From Lachnospiraceae bacterium (GTDB taxonomy: Bacteria > Bacillota > Clostridia > Lachnospirales > Lachnospiraceae), in assembly GCA_017465845.1 (NCBI GenBank), contig JAFTVH010000109.1:62001-126000 (forward strand): DNA of 64,000 nt, read 5' to 3'. Below, in pieces: positions 25,865 through 35,243 of the stretch; position 1 is the first letter of the stretch; every line of letters starts with the position of its first letter. Under the pieces are notes generated by a model. That model made no database searches. It saw only the letters and a list, made by a program, of their open reading frames with translations, and was not told the origin of the DNA. The position numbers and the translations under genes are program-made.

Positions 25865-27007
25865 ATGGATACAATCAGGTACAGCTACAAACAACTGGAG
25901 CAGTTTTGCTGCGACGCATTTGTGGAATTCGGTTTTACAGGGGAGGAGGCGGCACAGATTACGGATGTGCTTCTTCTGGCAGATTTATATGGTATCAAAT
26001 CTCACGGAACACAGCGCCTTGTCCGCTATCATAAGTCTATTGAAAACGGTTCAGTGAAGGTAGATGCTAAGCCGGAGATCATATTTGAGACACCGGTTTC
26101 CGCTGTCATAGATGGCCATAGCGGAATGGGGCAGCTGATTTCTGTTTATGCAATGAAGCTTGCAATAAAGAAAGCAAAGGAAGTTGGCATTTCATTTGTA
26201 TCAGTTCGTAATTCGAATCATTACGGGATTGCCGGATATTATGCGAAGATGGCATGTGATGAGGGATTGATAGGAATTTCCACGACCAACTCTGAATCGA
26301 TCATGGTACATACCAATTCAAAACAGGCAATTTTAGGTTCTAATCCGCTGGCTTTTGCAATGCCTGCCGAACCTTATCCGTTCTGGTTTGATAGTGCGAC
26401 GACGGTAGTGCCCAAGGGAAGACTGGAAGTTTATAATAAAGAAAACAAGGCGCTTTACGATTCCTGGGCAGTTGATGAAACAGGTGCAATCTGTACGAAT
26501 GCGGAGCATGTGCTGGAATGTATAGATGGAAAACTGGGAGCCGGAGGAATTCTTCCTGTAGGAGGAAAAACGGAGGATACCGGAAGCCATAAGGGCTATG
26601 GATACAGTATGATCGCTGAGATATTGTGTTCCATTACCTCAGGTGGTGCGACCTCCAATCATCACAAACGTGTAAAAGGGCAGGGAGCAGGTACCTGCCA
26701 TTCCTTCATCGTCATCGATCCTGAAATTTTCGGGGATTCACAGGCTATCAAGGATTCCCTGTCTGTATTTTTGCAGGAGCTTCGCGATGCAAAACGGGCT
26801 GACGAGCAGATTCCGATCTATACCCATGGTGAAAAAGAAATGCAGTCATTCAAGAAACATCTGGAGGAAGGAATTGATGTGAATATCAGCACTGTGGCTG
26901 AAATGGTGAAAATGTGTGAATATCTGGGGATGAACAGTACCGCGTATCTTGGAGATGTGGATATCTCGGGTGCGAAGCAGGGAACCTACGACAAAGTTTA
27001 TAAGTGA
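25865..27007 (+). CDS. Ldh-family malate/lactate/ureidoglycolate-type dehydrogenase
   Basis: A 380-residue NAD(P)-dependent oxidoreductase of the malate/L-lactate dehydrogenase (LDH2/MDH2) family. VRNSNHYGIAGYYA (about residues 113-126) with the catalytic histidine, a DSATTVVPKGR segment near 178, and KGYGYSMIAEIL near 246 match the family. It reduces or oxidises a 2-hydroxy acid or 2,3-diketo sugar acid in the cytoplasm. The ATG chosen follows aaagga; an earlier in-frame ATG would add 28 unlike residues. An esterase follows almost without gap, so the unit probably degrades an acylated sugar acid. Confidence 0.85.
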   Translation: MDTIRYSYKQLEQFCCDAFVEFGFTGEEAAQITDVLLLADLYGIKSHGTQRLVRYHKSIENGSVKVDAKPEIIFETPVSAVIDGHSGMGQLISVYAMKLAIKKAKEVGISFVSVRNSNHYGIAGYYAKMACDEGLIGISTTNSESIMVHTNSKQAILGSNPLAFAMPAEPYPFWFDSATTVVPKGRLEVYNKENKALYDSWAVDETGAICTNAEHVLECIDGKLGAGGILPVGGKTEDTGSHKGYGYSMIAEILCSITSGGATSNHHKRVKGQGAGTCHSFIVIDPEIFGDSQAIKDSLSVFLQELRDAKRADEQIPIYTHGEKEMQSFKKHLEEGIDVNISTVAEMVKMCEYLGMNSTAYLGDVDISGAKQGTYDKVYK

Positions 27008-27015
27008 GGAAATCC

Positions 27016-27741
27016 ATGATGAAAGATGGTATCAGTTCAGCAGATAAAGTAACAAGTTTCCTGATGATAGGCCAGTCAAACATGGCCGGCAGAGGCGAGT
27101 TTGGAGAAGTCGAGCCTATCAGGAATAAGATGTGTTATATGCTGAGGTGCGGCAGATGGCAGACGATGTCAGAACCTGTCAATCCGGACAGACCGATATT
27201 TGAAGGAGTGTATCATAGCGGCGTAGGACTGGCGGCAAGCTTTGCGGATGAATATGCAAAGCATACTAATTCGCCTATAGGCCTGATTCCCTGCGCGGAC
27301 GGTGGGACGAGCCTTTCTCAGTGGATGCCGGGCGAAATTTTGTATGATCATGCCGTGTTTATGACGAAGCTTGCCATGCGGTCATCGAATTTCGGCGGTA
27401 TTCTCTGGCATCAGGGAGAAGAAGACTGCTATGAAGATAAGATTGATAGCTATAAAGAGAATTTTATTGCTATGATTACGCAGCTGCGCAAGGAATTGGG
27501 GGCAGAAAGTCTGCCGCTGTTAATTGGTGAGATTTCGGAAAATATCATACCTGAAAGAAGAAACAGAGAGTATGTGCAGCAATTGAACAGAACTTTTCAT
27601 GAAATTGCAGGGAAAATTCCATGCTGCAGTGTAGTATCGTCAACAGGTCTTACGTTGAAACCGGATGGACTCCACTTCAATTCGAAATCTTATCGTGAGT
27701 TTGGAAAACGGTATTTTCAATGCTATCTGGAACAGAGTTAA
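27016..27741 (+). CDS. SASA/DUF303 carbohydrate acetylesterase
   Basis: A 241-residue SGNH-like esterase of the sialate O-acetylesterase (SASA) family: the catalytic serine block GQSNMAGRG (about residues 17-25), CADGGTSLSQW near 94 (oxyanion region), WHQGEED near 134, and the C-terminal DGLHFN with Asp and His near 217-220. It removes O-acetyl groups from sugars. The start follows a gagga ribosome site and overlaps the stop region of the dehydrogenase gene. A related copy (27916) lies 175 bases downstream. No signal peptide, so it acts inside the cell. Confidence 0.85.
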   Translation: MMKDGISSADKVTSFLMIGQSNMAGRGEFGEVEPIRNKMCYMLRCGRWQTMSEPVNPDRPIFEGVYHSGVGLAASFADEYAKHTNSPIGLIPCADGGTSLSQWMPGEILYDHAVFMTKLAMRSSNFGGILWHQGEEDCYEDKIDSYKENFIAMITQLRKELGAESLPLLIGEISENIIPERRNREYVQQLNRTFHEIAGKIPCCSVVSSTGLTLKPDGLHFNSKSYREFGKRYFQCYLEQS

Positions 27742-27749
27742 TTTAGATT

Positions 27750-27799
27750 AAGCAGTAAAGCTTTGCGCAAGTAACGGGCAAACGGTTTTACTGCTTTTA
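27750..27799 (+). terminator. Terminator after the first SASA esterase
   Basis: agcagtaaa and ttttactgct pair and end in T residues. Confidence 0.75.
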
Positions 27800-27822
27800 T
27801 AATTCCAACAGTTAACAAAGAC

Positions 27823-27852
27823 TTGCACACATAACTGCCTATGTATTATAAT
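27823..27852 (+). promoter_or_regulatory. Promoter for the second SASA esterase and dnaE
   Basis: TTGCAC, 18 bases, TATAAT, about 64 bases before the start codon. Confidence 0.65.
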
Positions 27853-27915
27853 ATTACTTGTGATTTTAAGAAAATATAGCTTCATATTTATATAGAAAGC
27901 ACGGGAGAAAAGAAA

Positions 27916-28668
27916 ATGATACATTCCTTCTTATTAATAGGACAGTCCAACATGGCAGGCAGAGGACTGATGGAGGAAGCTATACCTGTTGACACAAGCA
28001 GAATTAAGATTTTGAGAAACGGCCGTTGGCAGGGGATGTTCCGCCCCGTCAATCCAGATCGCTCTTTTTCAGGTGTCAATCTGGCAGAAAGCTTTGCGGA
28101 AGCATATGCGAAGAAGCATAATGTGGATGTAGGCCTCATTTGCTGTGCGGACGGCGGGACAAGTCTGGAGCAGTGGAAACCGGGAAGTCTGCTGTATGAT
28201 AATGCGGTATCCCAGGCAAAGCTGGCAGAAAGAACCTCCACTATAGCCGGAATTCTCTGGCATCAGGGGGAAGCTGACTGCGGTGAGGAATTATATCCCA
28301 CGTATCAGGAGCGCTTTGAGAAAATCATAAATGCGCTGAGAAAAGACCTGCAGTTATATGATGTACCTCTTCTGGTCGGAGGACTTGGAGACTTCCTGGC
28401 ACAGTGTACACTGGATGATAAATTACAAAATTACGGTCATGTAAATGAAGCTTTAAAAAAGATTGCAGAAGACAATCCCATGACAGGCTTTGTATCTGCA
28501 GAAGGCTTGGGCTCGAAGCCGGATAATCTGCATTTTAATGCGAAAGCGTTACATGAGTTTGGACTTAGATACTTTGAGGAGTTTGAGAAGTATCGTGATA
28601 AAAACAAGATTTTCGTAGAAAAGCCTTGTGAGGACGATGCTTTGAGGACAAAGATGGAGGAATTATAG
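27916..28668 (+). CDS. Second SASA/DUF303 carbohydrate acetylesterase
   Basis: A 250-residue paralogue of the preceding esterase: GQSNMAGRG at residues 9-17, CADGGTSLEQW near 77, WHQGEADC near 115 and DNLHFN near 195. The paralogues are alike in all motif blocks but differ in the C-terminal extension. It stops 4 bases before dnaE, an odd pairing of a sugar esterase with a replication polymerase that probably reflects read-through rather than function. Confidence 0.85.
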   Translation: MIHSFLLIGQSNMAGRGLMEEAIPVDTSRIKILRNGRWQGMFRPVNPDRSFSGVNLAESFAEAYAKKHNVDVGLICCADGGTSLEQWKPGSLLYDNAVSQAKLAERTSTIAGILWHQGEADCGEELYPTYQERFEKIINALRKDLQLYDVPLLVGGLGDFLAQCTLDDKLQNYGHVNEALKKIAEDNPMTGFVSAEGLGSKPDNLHFNAKALHEFGLRYFEEFEKYRDKNKIFVEKPCEDDALRTKMEEL

Positions 28669-28672
28669 AACT

Positions 28673-31600
28673 ATGGCATTTGCGCACTTACATGTTCATA
28701 CGGAGTATTCCCTGCTGGACGGATCTAATAAAATAAAAGAATATGTAGCACGGGTAAAAGCTCTCGGAATGGATAGTGCAGCCATCACGGATCATGGCGT
28801 TATGTACGGCGTCATAGACTTCTACAGAGCCGCAAGAGAAGCCGGAATCAAGCCAATCTTAGGCTGCGAGGTCTATGTAGCGCCAAATTCCCGCTTTGAC
28901 AAAGAATTGACCGGCGGAGAGGACAGGTACTACCATCTGGTATTGCTTGCGGAAAACAATGTAGGATATGCCAATCTGACGAAAATTGTCAGCCGCGGCT
29001 TTACGGAAGGCTATTATTATAAGCCAAGGGTGGACATGGAGGTGCTGAACCGGTACCACGAGGGCATCATCGCATTGTCCGCCTGCCTTGCGGGAGAAGT
29101 GCAGCGTTATATTATGAAAGGACTCCTTGACGAGGCTAAGAAGGCTGCCAGAAAGTATGAGAATTGCTTCGGAAAGGGTAACTTCTTTCTGGAACTTCAG
29201 GACCATGGCCTGCCGGAACAGAGGCAGGTAAATACCATTCTCCTGCAGATGAGCAGAGAACTGGATATCCCCCTGGTGGCCACCAACGATGTGCATTATA
29301 CTTATGCAGAAGACGCCGATCCTCACGATATTTTGCTTTGTCTGCAGACGGGGAAAAAGCTGGCGGACGAGGATCGCATGCGCTATGAGGGCGGACAGTA
29401 CTACGTGAAGAGCGAGGAAGAGATGAAAGGGCTGTTCCCCTATGCCTGGGAGGCTGTCGAGAATACCCAGCGAATCGCTGACCGCTGTCATGTGGAGATC
29501 GAATTCGGCGTGACCAAGCTGCCTCATTACGACGTGCCTGAGGGGTATGATTCCTGGTCATATTTGAATAAATTGTGCGACGACGGACTGGCTGAGCGGT
29601 ATGGTGACGGCAGTCAGCCGGCAGGGGATACAGGACAGACCTTAAGAGAACGTCTCGATTATGAACTTGGTGTTATCCGCACCATGGGATATGTAGATTA
29701 TTTCCTGATTGTGTGGGATTTTATCAATTATGCCAGAGAAAACGGAATACCGGTTGGACCGGGACGAGGCTCTGCGGCAGGAAGTATCGTTTCTTATTGC
29801 CTGAAAATAACCAACATAGACCCCATAAGATACAATCTGCTGTTCGAGCGTTTCCTGAACCCGGAGCGTGTGTCCATGCCGGATATCGATATCGACTTCT
29901 GCTTCGAAAGAAGGCAGGAGGTAATCGATTATGTGGGGCGCAAGTATGGTTCGGATAAAGTAGTACAGATTGTAACCTTCGGTACTTTGGCCGCCAAGGG
30001 AGTCATCAGGGATGTAGGGCGTGTTATGGATCTGCCCTATGCTTTTGTGGATTCCATCTCCAAGATGATCCCCACAGAGCTGAATATCACGATTAACAAG
30101 GCTTTGGAAATGAATCCGGAGCTGCGTAAATTATATGAGACAGACGAGCAGGTACATCATCTGATTGATATGAGCAAACGTCTGGAGGGATTGCCGAGAC
30201 ATACCTCCATGCATGCAGCAGGTGTGGTGATCTGTCCGAAAGCAGCAGATGAATTCGTACCTCTATCCAGAGGTTCGGATGGTTCCATTACTACCCAGTT
30301 TACCATGACGACACTGGAGGAATTGGGGCTTTTGAAAATGGATTTCCTGGGCTTAAGAACCCTTACGGTAATCCACGATGCAGTCGGTTTTATTGAAAAG
30401 AGTACAGGAAAATATATTGATGTGGACCACCTGGATTATAACGATTCCAAGGTACTGGCATCTATCGGTACGGGTAAGACGGACGGAGTCTTCCAGCTGG
30501 AAAGCGGTGGCATGAAGAACTTCATGAAGGAGCTTCGGCCGCAGAATCTGGAGGATATCATAGCGGGAATTTCCCTGTATCGTCCGGGGCCAATGGATTT
30601 CATTCCGAAGTATATTAAAGGAAAGAACTCCGGCGAAGAAGTGACGTATTCCTGTCCGCAGCTGGAGCCTATTCTGGAGCCTACTTACGGGTGTATTGTA
30701 TACCAGGAGCAGGTAATGCAGATCGTGCGTGACCTGGGCGGCTATACGCTGGGCAGAAGTGACCTGGTTCGTCGTGCCATGAGTAAGAAGAAGCAGTCAG
30801 TGATGGAGAAGGAGCGCGCCAACTTTATCTACGGAAATCCGGAAGAAGGTGTCCCGGGATGTGTTTCCAACGGCATTGATGAGGCTGTGGCCGATCATAT
30901 TTATGAAGAAATGATGGACTTTGCCAAATATGCATTTAACAAGTCTCATGCAGCATGTTATGCTGTAGTGGCTTATCAGACTGCCTGGCTGAAATATTAT
31001 TATCCTGTGGAATTTATGGCGGCGCTTCTGACCTCCGTCATTGATAATCCCAAGAAGGTATCCGAGTATATTCTTACTTGCCGCAGTATGGGAATTACCA
31101 TGCTGCCGCCGGATATCAATGAAGGGGAGGCCGGATTCTCTGTATCGGGTAACAGCATTCGTTATGCGCTTACTGCCATTAAGAGTGTTGGACGACCGGT
31201 GATTGACAGTATTGTAAAGGAAAGAATGGAACGGGGCGTTTTTACCAATCTGAAAGATTTCATTACAAGAATGTCAGATAAGGATATGAATAAGAAAGCC
31301 ATTGAGAACTTCATCAAGGCGGGAGCGCTGGACAGTCTGGGAGGTACCAGAAAGCAGTTCATGAGCGTGTATGTCCAGATCATGGACCGTATTGTCAAGG
31401 ATAAGAAGAACAATATGGCAGGGCAGCTGTCTTTGTTTGATATTGCTTCTGAGGAAGACAAGGATGACTTCGATATCAAGATGCCTGAAGTGGGAGAATA
31501 TCCAAAGGAGATGCTCCTTGGTTTTGAAAAAGAAGTGCTTGGCATCTATGTCAGCGGTCATCCCATGGAAGAGTATCAGGTGCTGTGGGAGCGTTTTCGA

Positions 31601-32284
31601 ACCAATACTACCACGGATTTCATGTTGGACGAGGACACCGGAAAGGCACTGGTGGAGGACCAGTCAACTGTTATCATTGGAGGTATGATTGCCGATAAGA
31701 ACGTTAAATATACCAGGAATGATAAAGTAATGGCATTCCTCACGATAGAAGACCTGGTGGGCAGTATAGAAGTAGTGGTATTTCCTAAAGATTATGAAAA
31801 ATATTCTGCGCTGCTTTTAGAAGAGGCGAAAATTTTTGTCAAAGGCAGAGCCTCTCTGGAAGAGGATAAGGACGGTAAGGTACTGTGTGAGCAGATTGTC
31901 AGCTTTGAGGAGGCTTCACAGGGCGGGAATCCTTTCAGGAGAAAATTTAGTGGTGGCTATAATAATGGCGGCTACCGGGCCAATGGATCAGCAGCTGTTA
32001 ATGGTCAGAAGGTGGAAAATTCCATCGTAAAAGTACCGCAGGGCGTCTGGATTCAGTTCCCGGACATAGAAAGCTATCAGGCTTCCCAGAAAACACTGCT
32101 GGAAGCGATAGCTGATTCAGACGGTTCAGACAATGTAGTGATATACATTAAGAACCCCAGAACCCTGAAAATCCTGCCTCAAAATCTCTGTGTAAAAGCA
32201 GATGAAATCCTTGCACAAAAATTATACGAAATTTTTGGTAAGGAAAATGTTAAATTTGTAACGAAACCTATTGAAAAGCAGTAA
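28673..32284 (+). CDS. dnaE: DNA polymerase III subunit alpha DnaE
   Basis: A 1203-residue C-family replicative polymerase. The N-terminal PHP domain starts FAHLHVHTEYSLLDG (residues 2-16). The catalytic aspartates are in PDIDIDF near 402. A helix-hairpin-helix (FIKAGALDSL) and an OB-fold (VIIGGMIADKNVKYTRND, about residue 1000) follow. The length is typical of DnaE. In Clostridia this is usually the second polymerase beside PolC, acting in lagging-strand priming; that role is family knowledge. Confidence 0.95.
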   Translation: MAFAHLHVHTEYSLLDGSNKIKEYVARVKALGMDSAAITDHGVMYGVIDFYRAAREAGIKPILGCEVYVAPNSRFDKELTGGEDRYYHLVLLAENNVGYANLTKIVSRGFTEGYYYKPRVDMEVLNRYHEGIIALSACLAGEVQRYIMKGLLDEAKKAARKYENCFGKGNFFLELQDHGLPEQRQVNTILLQMSRELDIPLVATNDVHYTYAEDADPHDILLCLQTGKKLADEDRMRYEGGQYYVKSEEEMKGLFPYAWEAVENTQRIADRCHVEIEFGVTKLPHYDVPEGYDSWSYLNKLCDDGLAERYGDGSQPAGDTGQTLRERLDYELGVIRTMGYVDYFLIVWDFINYARENGIPVGPGRGSAAGSIVSYCLKITNIDPIRYNLLFERFLNPERVSMPDIDIDFCFERRQEVIDYVGRKYGSDKVVQIVTFGTLAAKGVIRDVGRVMDLPYAFVDSISKMIPTELNITINKALEMNPELRKLYETDEQVHHLIDMSKRLEGLPRHTSMHAAGVVICPKAADEFVPLSRGSDGSITTQFTMTTLEELGLLKMDFLGLRTLTVIHDAVGFIEKSTGKYIDVDHLDYNDSKVLASIGTGKTDGVFQLESGGMKNFMKELRPQNLEDIIAGISLYRPGPMDFIPKYIKGKNSGEEVTYSCPQLEPILEPTYGCIVYQEQVMQIVRDLGGYTLGRSDLVRRAMSKKKQSVMEKERANFIYGNPEEGVPGCVSNGIDEAVADHIYEEMMDFAKYAFNKSHAACYAVVAYQTAWLKYYYPVEFMAALLTSVIDNPKKVSEYILTCRSMGITMLPPDINEGEAGFSVSGNSIRYALTAIKSVGRPVIDSIVKERMERGVFTNLKDFITRMSDKDMNKKAIENFIKAGALDSLGGTRKQFMSVYVQIMDRIVKDKKNNMAGQLSLFDIASEEDKDDFDIKMPEVGEYPKEMLLGFEKEVLGIYVSGHPMEEYQVLWERFRTNTTTDFMLDEDTGKALVEDQSTVIIGGMIADKNVKYTRNDKVMAFLTIEDLVGSIEVVVFPKDYEKYSALLLEEAKIFVKGRASLEEDKDGKVLCEQIVSFEEASQGGNPFRRKFSGGYNNGGYRANGSAAVNGQKVENSIVKVPQGVWIQFPDIESYQASQKTLLEAIADSDGSDNVVIYIKNPRTLKILPQNLCVKADEILAQKLYEIFGKENVKFVTKPIEKQ

Positions 32285-32348
32285 AAAATGGATTAAAATA
32301 GGAAGTCGGAGAGTACTATACAAGTTTGTTACTATAGGAGGTAACGTC

Positions 32349-33320
32349 ATGGCAAAAGAGCTGAAAACAATTGGCGTATTAACTAGCGGCGGAGATGCGC
32401 CCGGGATGAACGCTGCCATCCGTGCGGTAGTAAGAACTGCTATTGCAAGAGGGCTGAAAGTAAAAGGTATTAAGAAGGGCTATCAGGGCCTGCTGAATGA
32501 AGAAATCATAGATATGGAATCACGCAGTGTTTCCGAGATCATCCAGAAGGGTGGTACCATTCTCGGTACTGCAAGATGTCTGGAGTTCAAGACCAAGGAA
32601 GGACAGCAGAAAGGTGCTGAGATCTGCCGTAAGCATGGTATCGATGGTATCGTAGTTATCGGTGGTGACGGTTCTTACCGCGGGGCACAGGCGTTGTCCA
32701 GACTGGGAATCAATACCATCGGAATTCCCGGAACAATAGACTTGGATATCGCATGCACCGATTACACTGTCGGATTTGACACTGCAATCAATACAGCAAT
32801 GACCGCAATCGATAAGGTAAAGGATACATCATCTTCTCATGAACGTTGCAGCATTATCGAAGTTATGGGAAGAAATGCAGGATATATTGCATTATGGTGC
32901 GGTGTGGCAAATGGCGCGGAGGATATCCTGCTTCCTGAGAAGTATGATTTCAACGAACAGGAAATCATCAACAATATCATCGTTAACAGAAGACGTGGTA
33001 AGACACATCACATCATTATCAATGCAGAAGGTATCGGACATTCCACTTCCATGGCAAGAAGAATCGAAGCGGCTACAGGTATCGAGACACGTGCTACCAT
33101 CTTGGGTTATATGCAGCGTGGCGGTAATCCTACCTGTAAGGATCGTTACTATGCTTCTATCATGGGCTCCTATGCAGTTGATATTATGCTGCAGGGCAAG
33201 ACCAACAGAGTTGTAGGTCACCAGCATGGTGAGTTTGTGGACTTTGATATCGAAGAATCTCTGAATATGCAGAAGGGCATTGATGAATATCAGTGGGAAG
33301 TAGCTCATTTATTACAGTAA
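32349..33320 (+). CDS. pfkA: ATP-dependent 6-phosphofructokinase PfkA
   Basis: A 323-residue glycolytic kinase phosphorylating fructose-6-phosphate. TSGGDAPGMNAAIRA (residues 10-24) and GGDGSYRGAQ near 103 (a glycine in the position that marks ATP use over pyrophosphate use) are present; the catalytic loop reads PGTIDLDIACTDYT near 124, where most family members have TIDND. MGRNAGYIA follows near 170. The start with aggaggt is chosen; an upstream in-frame ATG overlaps the end of dnaE. Confidence 0.93.
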   Translation: MAKELKTIGVLTSGGDAPGMNAAIRAVVRTAIARGLKVKGIKKGYQGLLNEEIIDMESRSVSEIIQKGGTILGTARCLEFKTKEGQQKGAEICRKHGIDGIVVIGGDGSYRGAQALSRLGINTIGIPGTIDLDIACTDYTVGFDTAINTAMTAIDKVKDTSSSHERCSIIEVMGRNAGYIALWCGVANGAEDILLPEKYDFNEQEIINNIIVNRRRGKTHHIIINAEGIGHSTSMARRIEAATGIETRATILGYMQRGGNPTCKDRYYASIMGSYAVDIMLQGKTNRVVGHQHGEFVDFDIEESLNMQKGIDEYQWEVAHLLQ

Positions 33321-33331
33321 ATTAAGTATGT

Positions 33332-33375
33332 AAGCTGCAGTGCTTTCACAGCGAAGTGGGCATTGCAGCTTTTTG
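33332..33375 (+). terminator. Terminator after pfkA
   Basis: aagctgcagtgc pairs with gcattgcagctt, followed by T residues. Confidence 0.8.
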
Positions 33376-33394
33376 ATTAGTAGAAGGAGAAAAC

Positions 33395-34180
33395 ATGATT
33401 ACCAGTACATCCAACCAGAAAGTCAGGCAAGTGGTGCAGTGGCAAAATAAAGCGAAAGAACGCAGAAAAGCCGGTATTTTTCTGGCAGAAGGCTTTAAAA
33501 TGTTGGAGGAGGCACCTGTGGACTGGATTCAGGAGATTTATCTGTCACAGGATTGCTTAGACAAGGTGAAGGAAAATGCATTAATATGGAAGAAACTCCT
33601 TCAGAAAGGTTATGAAACAGTCTCTGAAGAAGTGTTTCATAAGATGTCAGATACCCAGACTCCTCAGGGTGTCCTGACGGTGCTGAATAGACCGGAATAT
33701 CGCCTGGAAGAACTCTTAAAACAGGAAAAATCACTGTTCGTCGTTCTGGAAGATTTGCAAGATCCCGGTAATCTCGGAACGATTGTACGAACGGGTGAGG
33801 GTGCCGGGATTACAGGAGTAATCATGTCATCTCAAACGGTTGATATTTTCAATCCTAAGGTTATCAGAGCTACCATGGGTTCGATTTACCGTGTCCCTTT
33901 TGTTTATGTTGAGAATATCGCTGAAACGATAAAAAGTATGCAAAATGCAGGCGTTCATACCTTTGCGGCTCACTTGAAAGGAGAAAAATATTACGACAGT
34001 TTTTCGTTCAGGGAGTCAACTGCATTTCTGATAGGAAATGAGGGGAACGGCTTGAAAAAAGAGACTGCGGATATGGCAGATTTTTACTTGAAAATTCCTA
34101 TGGAAGGTAAGGTGGAATCTTTGAATGCTGCAATCGCTACATCACTTTTGATGTATGAGGCGCACAGGCAGAGACAGTAA
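33395..34180 (+). CDS. SpoU/TrmH-family RNA methyltransferase
   Basis: A 261-residue SPOUT methyltransferase with an N-terminal substrate-binding domain (about residues 1-100) and a knotted methyltransferase domain: LEDLQDPGNLGTIVRTGEG (motif 1, about 114-132), FLIGNEGNGLKKE (motif 2) and IPMEGKVESLNAAIATSLLM (motif 3). It methylates a ribose 2'-O in rRNA or tRNA with SAM. proC follows 19 bases later. The exact RNA target is unknown. Confidence 0.9.
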   Translation: MITSTSNQKVRQVVQWQNKAKERRKAGIFLAEGFKMLEEAPVDWIQEIYLSQDCLDKVKENALIWKKLLQKGYETVSEEVFHKMSDTQTPQGVLTVLNRPEYRLEELLKQEKSLFVVLEDLQDPGNLGTIVRTGEGAGITGVIMSSQTVDIFNPKVIRATMGSIYRVPFVYVENIAETIKSMQNAGVHTFAAHLKGEKYYDSFSFRESTAFLIGNEGNGLKKETADMADFYLKIPMEGKVESLNAAIATSLLMYEAHRQRQ

Positions 34181-34199
34181 TATTATGGAGGAATCGAAC

Positions 34200-34997
34200 A
34201 TGAAAATTGGTTTTATCGGTTTAGGAAATATGGCATCAGCTATGATAGGCGGTATGCTGCAGAAAGGTGTGGCTGAGCCGGAGAATATCATAGGTTCGGC
34301 AAAGACAGAAGAGACACTAAAAAAGGCGGCGGAACAATATGACATTCGTGTCACATTGGATAACGCAGAGGTTGCCGGGGCTTCTGATATCCTGTTTCTG
34401 GCTGTGAAACCTATCTTTTTCCCGGAGGTCATTGACCAGATTAAAGATGTGGTAAATGAGCATCAGTTGATTGTCAGCATTGCTGCCGGAAGAAATCTGG
34501 CTTATCTGTATGAAGCCTTCGGCAGAAATGATTTAAAGATTATCCGATGTATGCCTAACACACCGGCGCTTGTTCTGGAAGGCTGTACAGGTGTTTGTGC
34601 CGGAGAAAATGTGACAGAAGAGGAAATGGAGAAGGTACTTACGCTGCTTCAATCTTTCGGTATAGCCAGTGTAGTGCCGGAGCGTCTCATGGATGTTGTT
34701 GTAGGCGTCAGTGGCAGTTCACCGGCATATGTCTTCATGTTCATTGAAGCTATGGCAGATGAGGCAGTGGCGGCAGGTATGCCACGGGCTCAGGCTTATC
34801 ATTTTGCAGCCCAGTCAGTTCTGGGCAGTGCTAAAATGGTACTGGAGACAGGCAAACATCCGGGCGAACTCAAAGACATGGTCTGCTCGCCGGGAGGAAC
34901 TACCATACAGGCAGTTAAAGTTCTGGAAGAAAAGGGGATGCGCGCTGCTGTTATGGACGCAATGGAGGCGTGTATCGAAAAGTCTCGGAAAATGTAG
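34200..34997 (+). CDS. proC: Pyrroline-5-carboxylate reductase ProC
   Basis: A 265-residue NADPH-dependent reductase for the last step of proline synthesis. The Rossmann motif GFIGLGNMASAMIGG is at residues 4-18, FLAVKPIFFPEV near 65, CMPNTPALVLEG near 116 and the C-terminal signature PGGTTIQAVKVLEEKG near 229. An atggagg ribosome site precedes the chosen ATG; a longer frame upstream overlaps the methyltransferase gene. A perfect 20-base inverted repeat follows the stop. Confidence 0.93.
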   Translation: MKIGFIGLGNMASAMIGGMLQKGVAEPENIIGSAKTEETLKKAAEQYDIRVTLDNAEVAGASDILFLAVKPIFFPEVIDQIKDVVNEHQLIVSIAAGRNLAYLYEAFGRNDLKIIRCMPNTPALVLEGCTGVCAGENVTEEEMEKVLTLLQSFGIASVVPERLMDVVVGVSGSSPAYVFMFIEAMADEAVAAGMPRAQAYHFAAQSVLGSAKMVLETGKHPGELKDMVCSPGGTTIQAVKVLEEKGMRAAVMDAMEACIEKSRKM

Positions 34998-35006
34998 CAA
35001 GGCGGC

Positions 35007-35081
35007 AGTTCAGCCATGGAATGTATAATGTGCTCATTCATGCAAGCATGATTCGCCCATCATACATTCCATGGCTGAACT
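35007..35081. repeat. Perfect 20-bp inverted repeat after proC with ATGCAAGCAT core
   Basis: Arms agttcagccatggaatgtat and its exact complement at 35062-35081 enclose a loop with tcatgcaagcatga. The loop core is the reverse complement of the core in the hairpins at 22869 and 25686. The second arm's end is repeated (gggctgaactttgg) just after. There is no T run, so it is more likely a mobile or regulatory palindrome than a plain terminator. Confidence 0.75.
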
Positions 35082-35109
35082 TTGGGCTGAACTTTGGTAA
35101 AATATGGGG

Positions 35110-35138
35110 TTGACAAACAAAGAGTCTTCTGTTATGAT
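35110..35138 (+). promoter_or_regulatory. Promoter of the cell wall hydrolase gene
   Basis: TTGACA, 17 bases, TATGAT; near-consensus, with a leader of about 100 bases. Confidence 0.8.
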
Positions 35139-35243
35139 GTCATGCGTAACGAATGTAACAAATGTGTAATAATTTGGTTATAAAAGTGATATATTTTAAA
35201 GAAAATTGTAACACAAATTGTTATCAATTTGGAGGTAAAGAAA

